Shown here piece after piece: positions 9,041 to 18,200 of a DNA stretch of 64,000 nucleotides. Within the stretch, counting starts at the first letter, position 1. Each line of letters begins with the position of its first letter. Below the pieces are notes generated by a model. That model was not told the DNA's origin. It made no database searches and was given only the letters and a program-made list of their open reading frames with translations. The stretch comes from Nitrincola tibetensis (lineage in GTDB: Bacteria; Pseudomonadota; Gammaproteobacteria; Pseudomonadales; Balneatricaceae), in assembly GCF_003284585.1 (NCBI RefSeq), contig NZ_QKRX01000001.1:62001-126000 (forward strand). Reading direction: 5' to 3'. A program made the position numbers and the translations under genes.

Positions 9041-9804
9041 AGAGAGAACATGAATTGCATCAACTTTCGGAAGGTTCGAATATTGCTAGGCCTCGATGGG
9101 TAAAAAACGCACATTCTGAAATCGGTGGGCTCAAGGAAGTAGTGAAACTTTTTTTAGTTTTATTTCTAGTTGTGCAGTCAATCGTTCTTTTTATAAGCTT
9201 CTTTATTGGGCTGACACATCCATTAACTATATTCAACAGTGTCGTAGCAATCATGGGTCCATGTGTTGTTCTAGGAACTGCATTATTGCAAACTAAAAAA
9301 TCAGAACCTGATGACTTGTATATAAGTAACCTAGTAACTTGGTCATTTAGGTTAATAATTGCTTTTGGCGCTAATATCGCACTCATTGTATCAATCGATT
9401 TTGGTGTGTTTCCTGTTATATTCAACGCATTTCTAATCGCTTGTATCGTCATTGAGCTATTAGCTTACCTGACCTATTGTTCATATTCTGATGACATGAT
9501 TCGAGAGATCATCGAAGAAAGAAAAATGCTTTCACCTGTGAATGAAAATAATGAATTTTGGTTTTTAAGCAGAGGTGGTGATGTAGGTTCAGAACGATTA
9601 TTGATCAAAGGGAAATGGCACTTGCGTTTACTTTATGCAGTGGCTTACATGACACCATTTGTTTTTATCAGCGGAGGTAAAATAAACAGTGCTTTCATTT
9701 TGACCTTCATCACGATAGCTGCTTATTTTATTTTTCATGGCCTATTTACCGGCTATTACGTCACTCGCCGTGGTTTGCAGATGCGGTTGGAAGGAAAGCT
9801 CTGA
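9037..9804 (+). CDS. putative membrane immunity protein for the upstream effector
   Basis: 255 aa with five or six hydrophobic segments: LFLVLFLVVQSIVLFISFFIG, AIMGPCVVLGTALL, LIIAFGANIALIVSI, VIFNAFLIACIVIELLAYL, and two near the C-terminus (LLYAVAYMTPFVFISGG, AFILTFITIAAYFIF). Its ATG overlaps the effector stop by 4 nt, the normal arrangement of an immunity gene. A multi-pass inner-membrane protein is what a membrane-targeting toxin would require. The sequence is more AT-rich than the surrounding genes. No family name is recognised. A loop segment (NEFWFLSRGGDVGSER) recurs in the degenerate copy 370 bp downstream. Confidence 0.6.
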   Translation: MKREHELHQLSEGSNIARPRWVKNAHSEIGGLKEVVKLFLVLFLVVQSIVLFISFFIGLTHPLTIFNSVVAIMGPCVVLGTALLQTKKSEPDDLYISNLVTWSFRLIIAFGANIALIVSIDFGVFPVIFNAFLIACIVIELLAYLTYCSYSDDMIREIIEERKMLSPVNENNEFWFLSRGGDVGSERLLIKGKWHLRLLYAVAYMTPFVFISGGKINSAFILTFITIAAYFIFHGLFTGYYVTRRGLQMRLEGKL

Positions 9805-9823
9805 GGTGAGGTTGCAAAACGGA

Positions 9824-10077
9824 GTAGCGATCGGCTATCAGCAGATGTTACGCGAAGCTAGTAATCGTCGCTTTTTACAGTAAATGGCGGGCCGAAAACT
9901 TACCCTTAAGTCAATCAAAAAAATGAATTCTGGTTTTTTAATCGAGGCGGGGATGTCGGATCAGATCGCTTTGACTGTAAAACGCCTAAAAAAGGTACTA
10001 TCCCAGAAGACTGTACGTGCTTGGGACGTGTGTTGGAGAGCAAGTTTCATGCGCTTGTATCATCATTTCAACTATAG
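9824..10077 (+). pseudogene. fused remnant of a second effector and a second immunity gene
   Basis: Bases 9824-9920 translate to AIGYQQMLREASNRRFLQ, a stop, then MAGRKLTLKSIKK, which matches the intact effector at 8377-8470 (AIGYQQMLREGNNRRFLRE, MAGSKLTIKRLKN). From 9922 a different frame reads NEFWFFNRGGDVGSDRF, matching NEFWFLSRGGDVGSER of the intact immunity protein (from 9550), and continues to a TAG at 10075. Beyond that motif the tail (GTIPEDCTCLGRVLESKF) does not match the intact copy, so the remnant is from a diverged relative. An ATG frame from 9884 to 10111 here spans the junction and is not a real gene. Confidence 0.75.
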
Positions 10078-10324
10078 AGGGTATAAAAGTCATCGCCTAT
10101 GTGTGGTATAGAGCCTTGGGTGATGAGCTAATCATCTTAGATGCTTTCAAAGTAAGATTCAGTATCGTTTTTCATATTTTAAGCAGACCACCGTGAGCTT
10201 CGTCCGAAGCTGAACTATATTGTCAGGTATCCTGGAGTCTTCTGTTATTGCAGCAAACGCTGGGTCAAGGGATGCTAATAGATAAATTAGCCGTCAGTTT
10301 TACAGAAAATAAAAAGGTAATGTT

Positions 10325-11512
10325 ATGGCGAAGCAGGATATTTATGTGGTCTCGGCTGTCAGAACGGCAATCGGTGCGTTTGGTGGTGGCTTAAAAGACC
10401 AAGCATCTGTTGATCTAGCGGGAAAAGTGGTTGCGGAAGCGGTTGCCCGTGCAGGAATTGAACCGGAGCACATAGGCCACAGTGTCTTTGGCAATGTTGT
10501 GCCAACCGAGCGCCGTGATTTGTATATGGCACGCGTGGCGGCGCTGCTGGGCGGTTTGCCGGCAACAACCCCCGCACTCACCGTCAACCGTTTGTGTGGC
10601 AGTGGATTGCAAGCGATTATTTCAGCGGCACAGCAGCTTGAGTTAGGTGTTTGCCAGGCGGCCGTTGCAGGTGGTGCCGAGTCCATGAGTCGAACAAACT
10701 ATTGGATGCCTGCCGCTCGTTGGGGACAGCGTATGGGCGATGGTGCGGTGCTGGACTCCATGGTCGGAGCGCTCACCTGTCCTATTGAAAATGTACACAT
10801 GGGAATAACGGCTGAAAACATCGCTGAGAAATGGAATATCAGTCGCGAAGATCAAGATTTGTTGGCCATGCAAAGTCATCAGCGTGCACAAGCAGCGGTT
10901 GAAGCGGGGCATTTTAAAGAGCAGATTCTGCCAATCCTGATTAAGGGGCGCAAAGGCGATGTTGTCTTTGATCAGGATGAGCATATTCGGATGAATTGCA
11001 CGCTAGAGGATATGGCGAAACTAAAGCCTGTCTTTAAAAAAGACGGCAGCGTGACGGCCGGTAATGCATCGGGTTTGAATGATGCCGCTGCCGCTGTGGT
11101 GTTAGCAACCTCCGACGAGGTCGAGCGTTCAGGATTGAAGCCAATGGCTCGACTCGTTTCCTATGCCTTTGCTGGCGTTGAGCCTAAGTATATGGGCATA
11201 GGCCCTGTTCCAGCGGTTAAAAAATTGCTGGATAATGCAGAGCTTGAAGTGGGTGATATTGATCTTTGGGAGATAAATGAAGCCTTTGCTGCTCAAGCTT
11301 TGGCTGTTGTCAGGGACTTAAATCTCCCGAACGAGCGTGTAAATCCAAACGGAAGTGGAATTTCGTTAGGGCATCCGATAGGTGCAACAGGTGCTGTGAT
11401 TACGGTTAAGGCCCTGTATGAACTGCAGCGGATCAAAGGACGTTATGCCGTTGTGACCATGTGTATTGGCGGTGGGCAAGGAATTGCTGCTTTATTTGAG
11501 CGAGTTGAATAG
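10325..11512 (+). CDS. beta-ketothiolase / acetyl-CoA acetyltransferase, BktB-like
   Basis: 395 aa thiolase that condenses or cleaves short-chain acyl-CoAs. The active-site cysteine is C91 in NRLCGSG; the NEAFA motif, the histidine motif NPNGSGISLGHPIGATG and the C-terminal cysteine in MCIGGGQG are all present. Long stretches (TAENIAEKW, KGRKGDV, GNASGLNDAAAAVV, VSYAFAGVEPK) resemble the broad-specificity ketothiolase BktB of Cupriavidus more than FadA. RBS AAAAGGTAATGTT precedes ATG 10325. It stands alone, 36 nt before the YCF48-like gene, and may serve ketone-body, 3-hydroxyacyl or amino-acid catabolism. Confidence 0.92.
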   Translation: MAKQDIYVVSAVRTAIGAFGGGLKDQASVDLAGKVVAEAVARAGIEPEHIGHSVFGNVVPTERRDLYMARVAALLGGLPATTPALTVNRLCGSGLQAIISAAQQLELGVCQAAVAGGAESMSRTNYWMPAARWGQRMGDGAVLDSMVGALTCPIENVHMGITAENIAEKWNISREDQDLLAMQSHQRAQAAVEAGHFKEQILPILIKGRKGDVVFDQDEHIRMNCTLEDMAKLKPVFKKDGSVTAGNASGLNDAAAAVVLATSDEVERSGLKPMARLVSYAFAGVEPKYMGIGPVPAVKKLLDNAELEVGDIDLWEINEAFAAQALAVVRDLNLPNERVNPNGSGISLGHPIGATGAVITVKALYELQRIKGRYAVVTMCIGGGQGIAALFERVE

Positions 11513-11548
11513 GCTCGTTTTTCCAATCTGAACAACAAGAACAATCAG

Positions 11549-12646
11549 ATGATCAAACATAAATTATGCACGTTCGTTATGGTCAGCATCCTATTAGGGC
11601 TGCTGCCTTTTTCTTCTCAAGCAGGATTACCTGATCGTCTCGAACAGCCTGCACGGCAATCTGATGCTGCCAAGAGTGTTATGTTGCTTGATGTTGCGCG
11701 GTCTGGAGAGAATCTAGTTGCCGTTGGTGATTTAGGCATCATTTTAATCTCTTTTAATGAAGGCCGCGACTGGCAACAGGTGAACAGCCCTGTCAGCACG
11801 TTATTAACGGCGGTGTTTTTCCAAGATGACCAGGGCTGGATTACTGGGCACGATGGCGTGTTATTGGCCTCTAAAGATGCGGGTTTAACCTGGGAGAAGG
11901 TCTTAGATGGACATTTAATTAATGCCCTCTTGCTTGAAGATGCCCAGAGTAAGCTCCAGTCATTGCAAGCCGACGCCTATACAGACGCCATGGACATTGA
12001 AGACGCCGAATTCGATCTCGAAGATGCCGAAGTGGCAATGGAAGAAGGCCCTGTGAATCCTCTGCTTGATGTTCTATTCACCTCGGCACAAACAGGGGTT
12101 GTGATCGGCGCCTATGGCTTGGCGTTATCCAGCGACGATGGCGGCCAGACCTGGACCTCCTTTGCAGATCGTTTACCCAATCCAGACCGACTGCATTTAA
12201 ATGCTCTGCTGCAAGTGGATGATCAGTTGTACATTGCAGGTGAGGCGGGTTTACTGTTGAAGTCCTATGATCAGGGACAATCATGGCAGAGTTTACCGTC
12301 TCCCTATGAGGGATCGTTTTTTGCGTTGGTTCAGCATCAAGATGAATTGTTCGCTTTAGGGTTGAGAGGGAATCTATTTAGTAGTCATGACGCAGGTTAT
12401 CAATGGAGCCCTGTTCATGTCGAGCCGACAGTGAGTTTTCTAGGTGCCGACAGTCATGAAGGCGTTTTGGCGATTACCGGGCTCGGAGGAACGCTATTAT
12501 TGGGGCAGGATTCACATGAATTGGTGGTGCAACCTTTAAATACTCGTCGACACTTCAACTCGGTGATTGCAACTGAACAGGGTTGGATTCTAGTGGGTGA
12601 GCAGGGGGTGTTTTTGTCCAATCGCGCTAAGGAGTTAGCACAATGA
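11549..12646 (+). CDS. exported YCF48/BNR-repeat beta-propeller protein
   Basis: 365 aa with a signal peptide (VMVSILLGLLPFSSQA, cleavage after SQA). BNR-type blades recur: SFNEGRDWQQV, SKDAGLTWEKV, SSDDGGQTWTSF, SYDQGQSWQSL, SHDAGYQWSPV. These S-x-D-x-G-x-x-W boxes mark a beta-propeller of the Ycf48/photosystem-assembly-like superfamily, common next to RND permeases in non-photosynthetic proteobacteria. A very acidic insertion (YTDAMDIEDAEFDLEDAEVA) interrupts the repeats near residues 145-165. It overlaps the downstream RND gene by 4 nt, so the two likely act as a periplasmic partner and a pump. Confidence 0.85.
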   Translation: MIKHKLCTFVMVSILLGLLPFSSQAGLPDRLEQPARQSDAAKSVMLLDVARSGENLVAVGDLGIILISFNEGRDWQQVNSPVSTLLTAVFFQDDQGWITGHDGVLLASKDAGLTWEKVLDGHLINALLLEDAQSKLQSLQADAYTDAMDIEDAEFDLEDAEVAMEEGPVNPLLDVLFTSAQTGVVIGAYGLALSSDDGGQTWTSFADRLPNPDRLHLNALLQVDDQLYIAGEAGLLLKSYDQGQSWQSLPSPYEGSFFALVQHQDELFALGLRGNLFSSHDAGYQWSPVHVEPTVSFLGADSHEGVLAITGLGGTLLLGQDSHELVVQPLNTRRHFNSVIATEQGWILVGEQGVFLSNRAKELAQ

Positions 12647-15021
12647 GTCGTTTTACAGACTTACTCTTGTTGCCTATTAAAGGGTCGGAGCAACTGGCTG
12701 AACGTGTTTTATTCCATCATCGTTTAAAAGTCCTGTTTGTGTTTGCATTGATCACTCTGGTATTAACTTGGCAGGCGGTTCAGATCCGACCTGACGCCAG
12801 TTTTGTGAAAATGATACCTGCAAGCCATCCCTATGTTGAAAACTACTTAACCTATCAAGACGATTTATCTGGCTTGGGCAATAGCGTGCGAGTGGCGGTT
12901 GCGAATCAACAGGGTGATATTTTTGATGCGGAGTTTCAGGCCGTATTGCAACGTGTCACGGACGAGCTCTTTTTCATTCCGGGTGTAGACCGAGCGGCGC
13001 TTCAGTCCATTTGGACGCCGAATGTGCGTTGGACAGAAGTGACAGAGGAAGGGTTTGTCGGTGGTCCGGTTATCCCTCCTGATTACGATGGTTCTCTCGA
13101 AAGCCTGCAGGAGTTACGGCTAAATGTTTTGCGCTCAGGGCAAGTTGGACGCTTGGTTGCCAATGACTTCCGTTCAGCAATTGTTGAGGTGCCACTCTTT
13201 GATTTTGACCCTGAAAGCGGTGATCGTCTTGATTATCGGGCGCTGTCTGAGCGCTTGGAAACGCTTGTTAGGGATCAATATCAAACGGAGCAAGTGACAA
13301 TACATATTACGGGCTTTGCCAAAATAGTCGGTGATTTAATTGAGGGTGCTTATCAGGTCGCTGTGTTTTTTGCCTTGGCGATATTGATTACGCTGGTGTT
13401 ACTCTATCTCTATTCTAGAAGCATTAACGGCACACTCATTCCGCTGATTTGTTCGTTAATTGCCGTCATCTGGCAGCTAGGCCTACTGAATGCTTTGGGG
13501 TACGGTATTGATCCTTACTCCATGCTTGTTCCTTTCCTAGTGTTTGCCATTGCGGTCAGCCATGGTGTGCAGATTGTAAACTCCATACGTTTGGAAAGTC
13601 TCAAAAACCCAGACAAATGGCACGCAGCACGTAGTGCCTTCCGAATCCTGTATATCCCAGGTTTAACGGCACTGGTTTCGGACGGTATTGGCTTCTTTAC
13701 CTTGATGGTCATTGATATTCAGGTGATACAAGAGTTAGCGGTTGCCGCATCCTTGGGGGTTGCCGTCATTATTTTGACGAACCTACTGCTGTTGCCCTTG
13801 TTGATGTCTTATGTGGGTGTTGGTAATCGTGCGATTGAGTATGCTCAACAGCAATCCGATAAGGGAGCTGAACGTTGGAGGGTGCTGACGTGGTTTACCA
13901 CGAAAAAAGGAGCGGTTACGGCGCTGAGTGTCGCGTTAGTGATGACGGTAGTGGGTTTTTATGCGGCTCGTGATCTGCAAATTGGTGATTTGGATAAAGG
14001 TGCGCCAGAGTTGCGTGAGGATTCACGTTATAACCTTGATAATGCCTTCATTACTGATAACTACTCGACCTCAAGTGATGTCTTTGTTGTCATGGCTGTT
14101 ACGGCAGCTGAGCAATGCAGTGCCTTTGAAACCTTATCTTCCGTTGAGCGTTTCCAGCATCATATGCAATCCGTACCGGGTGTGCAGTCCAGTATCTCTC
14201 TTGCTGATTTGTCAAAGCGTATTACTTCTGGTTTGAATGAAGGGAACCCGAAGTGGCGCTCCGTCAGTCGTAATCAATTCGTCATCAATGCCTCGTTGGC
14301 CTATGTCCCCGGTGGCCTGATGAATGCTGATTGCTCGTTGCTGCCAGTGATTATTTTCTTGGATGATCATAAAGCCCATACCTTGCAGGAGGTGAGTGCT
14401 GCCGCACAGGCATTTGCAGATTCTTATAACGATGAGTCACTTCAATATGTTTTGGCGGCCGGAAATGCTGGCTTTGAAACAGCCACGAATCAGGTGATTG
14501 CACGAGCTCAGTACGAGATGCTGGCTTGGGTGTATGGCGTTGTCAGCCTTTTGTGTTTGCTGACGTTTCGTTCCGTTAAAACCGTATTGTGCATTATTCT
14601 GCCTTTGGCACTTACCTCTCTGCTATGTCAGGCCTTAATGGCACAGCTTGGAATTGGTGTTAAGGTGGCGACTTTGCCGGTTATTGCCTTGGGTGTCGGC
14701 ATCGGGGTCGATTACGGCATCTATATTTACTCACGCCTTAGCAGTTATTTGGCAAGTGGCATGAATTTAACGGATGCCTACTTCGAAACCCTGAAAACAA
14801 CTGGGAAGCCTGTTGCCTTTACTGGATTAACACTGGCAATTGGTGTGGTTCTTTGGGTGTTTTCACCGATTAAATTCCAAGCAGATATGGGGATTCTTCT
14901 CACCTTTATGTTCTTATGGAATATGCTGGGTGCGCTTATCTTGCTACCTGCCTTAACGGCGTTGCTAAAGCCTCATCCTGCATTGACCTCTGGACCGGAA
15001 GTGTACGACTCTCAACGATAA
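12643..15021 (+). CDS. RND/MMPL-family transporter
   Basis: 792 aa inner-membrane protein with the RND layout: TM1 (LKVLFVFALITLVLTWQAV), a large periplasmic domain, a block of five helices, a second periplasmic domain, and a last helix block. The region LGVGIGVDYGIYIYSRLSSYL near the end and its counterpart VFAIAVSHGVQIVNS in the first half are the paired TM4/TM10 segments of MMPL/HAE2-type RND pumps. Homologues are often linked to lipid or hydrophobic-substrate export. It is coupled to the upstream beta-propeller gene by an ATGA overlap. Substrate unknown. Confidence 0.9.
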   Translation: MSRFTDLLLLPIKGSEQLAERVLFHHRLKVLFVFALITLVLTWQAVQIRPDASFVKMIPASHPYVENYLTYQDDLSGLGNSVRVAVANQQGDIFDAEFQAVLQRVTDELFFIPGVDRAALQSIWTPNVRWTEVTEEGFVGGPVIPPDYDGSLESLQELRLNVLRSGQVGRLVANDFRSAIVEVPLFDFDPESGDRLDYRALSERLETLVRDQYQTEQVTIHITGFAKIVGDLIEGAYQVAVFFALAILITLVLLYLYSRSINGTLIPLICSLIAVIWQLGLLNALGYGIDPYSMLVPFLVFAIAVSHGVQIVNSIRLESLKNPDKWHAARSAFRILYIPGLTALVSDGIGFFTLMVIDIQVIQELAVAASLGVAVIILTNLLLLPLLMSYVGVGNRAIEYAQQQSDKGAERWRVLTWFTTKKGAVTALSVALVMTVVGFYAARDLQIGDLDKGAPELREDSRYNLDNAFITDNYSTSSDVFVVMAVTAAEQCSAFETLSSVERFQHHMQSVPGVQSSISLADLSKRITSGLNEGNPKWRSVSRNQFVINASLAYVPGGLMNADCSLLPVIIFLDDHKAHTLQEVSAAAQAFADSYNDESLQYVLAAGNAGFETATNQVIARAQYEMLAWVYGVVSLLCLLTFRSVKTVLCIILPLALTSLLCQALMAQLGIGVKVATLPVIALGVGIGVDYGIYIYSRLSSYLASGMNLTDAYFETLKTTGKPVAFTGLTLAIGVVLWVFSPIKFQADMGILLTFMFLWNMLGALILLPALTALLKPHPALTSGPEVYDSQR

Positions 15022-15116
15022 ATACACGTGCAATTGCCAAGGACGGCACCTGTCCAAAGGGGATCTAGGCCTGTTACACTTCGATTTTTAGATGAATACA
15101 TATCAAGGAGTGGAAC

Positions 15117-15689
15117 ATGAAACAGTGGCTAGTCAGTACGTTTGCGGTTTGCATGCTTTTGGTTTTTGGATCGGCATCTGCGCAAATGACCACCTTAGAT
15201 CCTCAGTCCATCGATGCTTATCTCAACAGTTTGCCGAAGGTTGAAGCTCTAGGACGCAAACTGGAAAATGAGGGGAAGGGCGATGCCTGGCTTAAAGAGG
15301 TTACCCCTGAAATAGGTCAAAACTTCAATCCGCATCAACAGGGTGTCACCTTACTTAGTCAAGAAGAACCCGATGCGTATCAAGAGTTGACACAGATTAT
15401 TCGTCAACATAACTTTACCAGTGCTGAGCGTTGGGCAGAAGTCGGTGACCGAATCATTCTTGCCTATGGGGCATTGAAAGCGGAATCTGAAAGCCCTGAA
15501 ATGTTTGCCATGGCCGCTGAGTTTGACAGCGTGAATCCGCAGATGCTGCAGATGTTGCCTCCTGAGATACGTCAGCAGGTGGAGCAAGCGATGCAAATTG
15601 TACGTGCGTTTGCACAGGTGTCTGATTCCGATAAACAACAGGTTCGCCCTTTTTTGTCACGGATAGATACCGTCCTTTCACAATACTAA
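15117..15689 (+). CDS. periplasmic protein of unknown function
   Basis: 190 aa with a clear signal peptide (WLVSTFAVCMLLVFGSASA, cleavage after ASA). The mature part is helical and Gln/Glu-rich with no motif I recognise; tetrads such as LDPQSIDAYLNSLPKVEALG and SVNPQMLQMLPPEIRQQVE suggest short amphipathic helices. It follows the RND gene by 95 nt with its own RBS (AAGGAGTGG), so it may be a soluble partner of that export system. No function is proposed. Confidence 0.7.
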   Translation: MKQWLVSTFAVCMLLVFGSASAQMTTLDPQSIDAYLNSLPKVEALGRKLENEGKGDAWLKEVTPEIGQNFNPHQQGVTLLSQEEPDAYQELTQIIRQHNFTSAERWAEVGDRIILAYGALKAESESPEMFAMAAEFDSVNPQMLQMLPPEIRQQVEQAMQIVRAFAQVSDSDKQQVRPFLSRIDTVLSQY

Positions 15690-15723
15690 TTCTAATATTA
15701 TGGCCTTTATTCAGCACTTGAAT

Positions 15724-15742
15724 TAAACCTAAGCTAGGTTTA
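15724..15742. promoter_or_regulatory. perfect 8-bp inverted repeat upstream of acyl-CoA dehydrogenase gene
   Basis: TAAACCTA and TAGGTTTA flank AGC, giving an exact dyad in the 169 bp gap before the acyl-CoA dehydrogenase start. It is not followed by a U tract, so an operator is more likely than a terminator. It does not match the PsrA or FadR consensus I know; the binding factor is unknown. Confidence 0.35.
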
Positions 15743-15858
15743 GAGCAAATTTGTCACTAAATCTGGCAGCTTTTGTTATTGGTACTTTTGGATAATTCGT
15801 CCATGCTTAATGCCAAGTACAGTTGTACACAATAACGATAAAAGTGAGGTTGCAAATC

Positions 15859-17658
15859 ATGGCTGAATACAAGGCTCCTTTGCGCGATATGCAGTTCGTG
15901 TTAAATGAAGTGCTACATATGGACGCGCATTATCAACAATTACCCGGTTGCGAAGAGGCAACACCAGATATGGTGTCAGCAATCTTAGAAGAAGGTGCAA
16001 AGTTCGCTGAGCGCGTTTTGTCGCCTTTAAACCAAGTGGGTGATCAAGAAGGGTGTCAATATCAGGATGGTGAAGTTAAAACACCGACTGGCTTCAAAGA
16101 AGCCTACGCCGCTTTTGTTGAAGGTGGTTGGCCATCACTAGCGCATGACCCTGAATGGGGTGGTCAGGGTCTGCCGGAATCCTTAGGTATTGTCATTAAC
16201 GAGATGGTCGGTACCGCTAACTGGGCTTGGAGTATGTATCCAGGGCTGAGCCACGGTGCAATGAATACACTGGATGCCCATGGTACAGAAGAACAGAAGC
16301 AAACCTATTTAACCAAACTTGTTTCAGGCGAGTGGACGGGGACCATGTGTCTGACCGAGCCACACTGCGGAACAGATTTGGGCATGTTAAGAACCAAGGC
16401 TGAACCCCAAGCCGACGGTAGCTATAAAATTACCGGCACTAAGATTTTCATTTCGGCGGGTGAGCACGATTTAACCGATAACATCGTTCACATTGTATTG
16501 GCACGTCTACCTGATGCTCCAGCGGGCACCAAAGGCATTTCATTGTTTATCGTGCCTAAGTTCTTGCCAAATGCGGCGGGAGGCGTGGGTGAGCGCAATG
16601 CACTGAAGTGCGGCTCTATTGAACATAAAATGGGTATTCATGGAAACTCAACCTGCGTTATGAACTTTGATGGCGCGACGGGCTTCCTGATAGGCCCTGC
16701 CAATAAAGGGTTGAACTGTATGTTTACCTTTATGAACACGGCACGAATTGGCACCGCGCTTCAGGGTCTAGCTCATGCAGAGTGGGGCTTCCAAAACTCA
16801 TTGGTGTACGCAAAAGACCGTTTGCAAATGCGCGCATTGAGCGGCGTGAAAAATCCAGATGGAGCAGCCGATCCCATTATCGTGCACCCGGCTGTACGCA
16901 ACATGCTGCTCACGCAAAAAGCCTTTGCCGAGGGTGGACGTGCCCTTATTTACTTTGCGGCACAACAGGTGGATCGTTCTGCGTTGTCCGAGTCTGCAGA
17001 GGAGAAGCAAGAAGCCGAAGATTTATTGTCCTTGTTAACGCCGATTGCGAAAGCCTTTTTGACAGAAGTGGGCTTTGAATCCGCTAATCATGGTTTGCAG
17101 GTTTTTGGTGGCCATGGTTATATTGCTGAGTGGGGCATGGAGCAAAACGTCCGCGATTGTCGCATTTCAATGCTGTATGAGGGGACCTCACAAATTCAAG
17201 CATTGGACTTGCTGGGTCGTAAAATTCTGATGAGTCAGGGTGAGTTGCTCAAGCGTTTTACCAAAATGATTCACAAGTTCTGTCAGGCACACGAGGGCAG
17301 TGCGGCGATGGAGCCGTATACTAAAACCCTGGCTGGCTTGAACAAAGAGTGGGGTGAGTTGACCCTGAAAGTGGGCATGAAAGCCATGCAGAACCGTGAG
17401 GAAGTCGGTGCTGCTGCGATGGATTACCTCATGTATTCAGGTTACATCACGCTGGCATGGTTGTGGGCGCGTCAGGCTGAAGTGGCTCATAATGCATTGG
17501 CTGCAGGGACATCTGAAGAAGCCTTCTATAAAGCCAAATTGGCAACGGCTCGCTTCTATTATGATCGTTTACTGCCAAGAACAAAAATGCATGCAGATGT
17601 CATGTTGTCGGGTGCAGATAATTTGTTGGCATTAGATTCTGAACACTTTATTTTTTAA
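15859..17658 (+). CDS. acyl-CoA dehydrogenase (600-residue class)
   Basis: FAD enzyme of beta-oxidation that introduces the alpha-beta double bond and passes electrons to ETF. Starting at ATG 15859 (RBS GTGAGGT) gives MAEYKAPLRDMQFVLNE and 600 aa. Visible motifs are the flavin/substrate segment MCLTEPHCGTDLGMLRTKA, the ITGTKIFISAGEHD loop, and YEGTSQIQALDLLGRK carrying the catalytic glutamate. The extra C-terminal helical domain places it in the long AcdA/FadE5-like class found in pseudomonads. The frame is open 36 nt further upstream but without homology. It leads a run of fatty-acid genes. Confidence 0.94.
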   Translation: MAEYKAPLRDMQFVLNEVLHMDAHYQQLPGCEEATPDMVSAILEEGAKFAERVLSPLNQVGDQEGCQYQDGEVKTPTGFKEAYAAFVEGGWPSLAHDPEWGGQGLPESLGIVINEMVGTANWAWSMYPGLSHGAMNTLDAHGTEEQKQTYLTKLVSGEWTGTMCLTEPHCGTDLGMLRTKAEPQADGSYKITGTKIFISAGEHDLTDNIVHIVLARLPDAPAGTKGISLFIVPKFLPNAAGGVGERNALKCGSIEHKMGIHGNSTCVMNFDGATGFLIGPANKGLNCMFTFMNTARIGTALQGLAHAEWGFQNSLVYAKDRLQMRALSGVKNPDGAADPIIVHPAVRNMLLTQKAFAEGGRALIYFAAQQVDRSALSESAEEKQEAEDLLSLLTPIAKAFLTEVGFESANHGLQVFGGHGYIAEWGMEQNVRDCRISMLYEGTSQIQALDLLGRKILMSQGELLKRFTKMIHKFCQAHEGSAAMEPYTKTLAGLNKEWGELTLKVGMKAMQNREEVGAAAMDYLMYSGYITLAWLWARQAEVAHNALAAGTSEEAFYKAKLATARFYYDRLLPRTKMHADVMLSGADNLLALDSEHFIF

Positions 17659-17781
17659 GTCGAGCATGTTGCGATGAAAAAACTGTTCAGAACAAAAGCA
17701 GGCCAAAAAGTGTTATCGGCCGCATTAAGTCTTAATGCGAAACGGTACACATCTAAAAAACAATCGAATGAAGGTGGAAGC

Positions 17782-18099
17782 ATGGCGGATTTAAATGCAA
17801 TTTTTACAGCAATGGGCGATCGTTTTAATGCACAAGCCGCAGGCTCTTTAGAGGCCGTGTTTCAATATCAAATTGAAGATGGTGAACCTTGGTTTGTAGC
17901 GATATCAGAAGGTGTATGCCAGATTAATCAAGGTGAGCATGATGATCCCAGTGTTACCTTGACCATGGCGTCGGATACCCTAGAAGAAGTAATGAGTGGT
18001 GAAACAGATGGAATGCAAGCCTTCATGACTGGGCGTATCAAAGCGGATGGCGATATCATGCTGGCCACACGCTTGACCTCTATTTTTCCGGTTGCGTAA
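17782..18099 (+). CDS. SCP2 sterol-carrier domain protein
   Basis: 105 aa from ATG 17782, which follows a strong RBS (AAGGTGG). The sequence has the single SCP2 fold signature: AVFQYQIEDGEPWFVAIS, then PSVTLTMASDTLEEVMSGETDGMQAFM and GRIKADGDIMLATRL. Such small proteins bind acyl chains or acyl-CoA and often accompany acyl-CoA dehydrogenases. The frame extends 36 codons upstream to ATG 17674 with a basic leader and no RBS; the shorter start fits the family length of 100-110 aa better. It lies between the dehydrogenase and the acyl-CoA ligase, suggesting a lipid-handling role in the same pathway. Confidence 0.87.
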   Translation: MADLNAIFTAMGDRFNAQAAGSLEAVFQYQIEDGEPWFVAISEGVCQINQGEHDDPSVTLTMASDTLEEVMSGETDGMQAFMTGRIKADGDIMLATRLTSIFPVA

Positions 18100-18200
18100 A
18101 TGCAGAAATGGCGTTGGTTTGTCCCTAAGAAGACGAATCAACGCCTTCGTCTGTTAAATAGATGTTGTTTCAAGATAACAATAAAAGTCAGGATCTTCTT

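Noticed and set aside
9884-10111. 75-codon ATG frame.
   Set aside because: It crosses the junction of the effector and immunity fragments; part of its sequence is the immunity segment read in the wrong frame.
10196-10211. AGCTTCG-TC-CGAAGCT palindrome before the bktB-like gene.
   Set aside because: No U tract and no known operator match; not enough to call a terminator or regulatory site.
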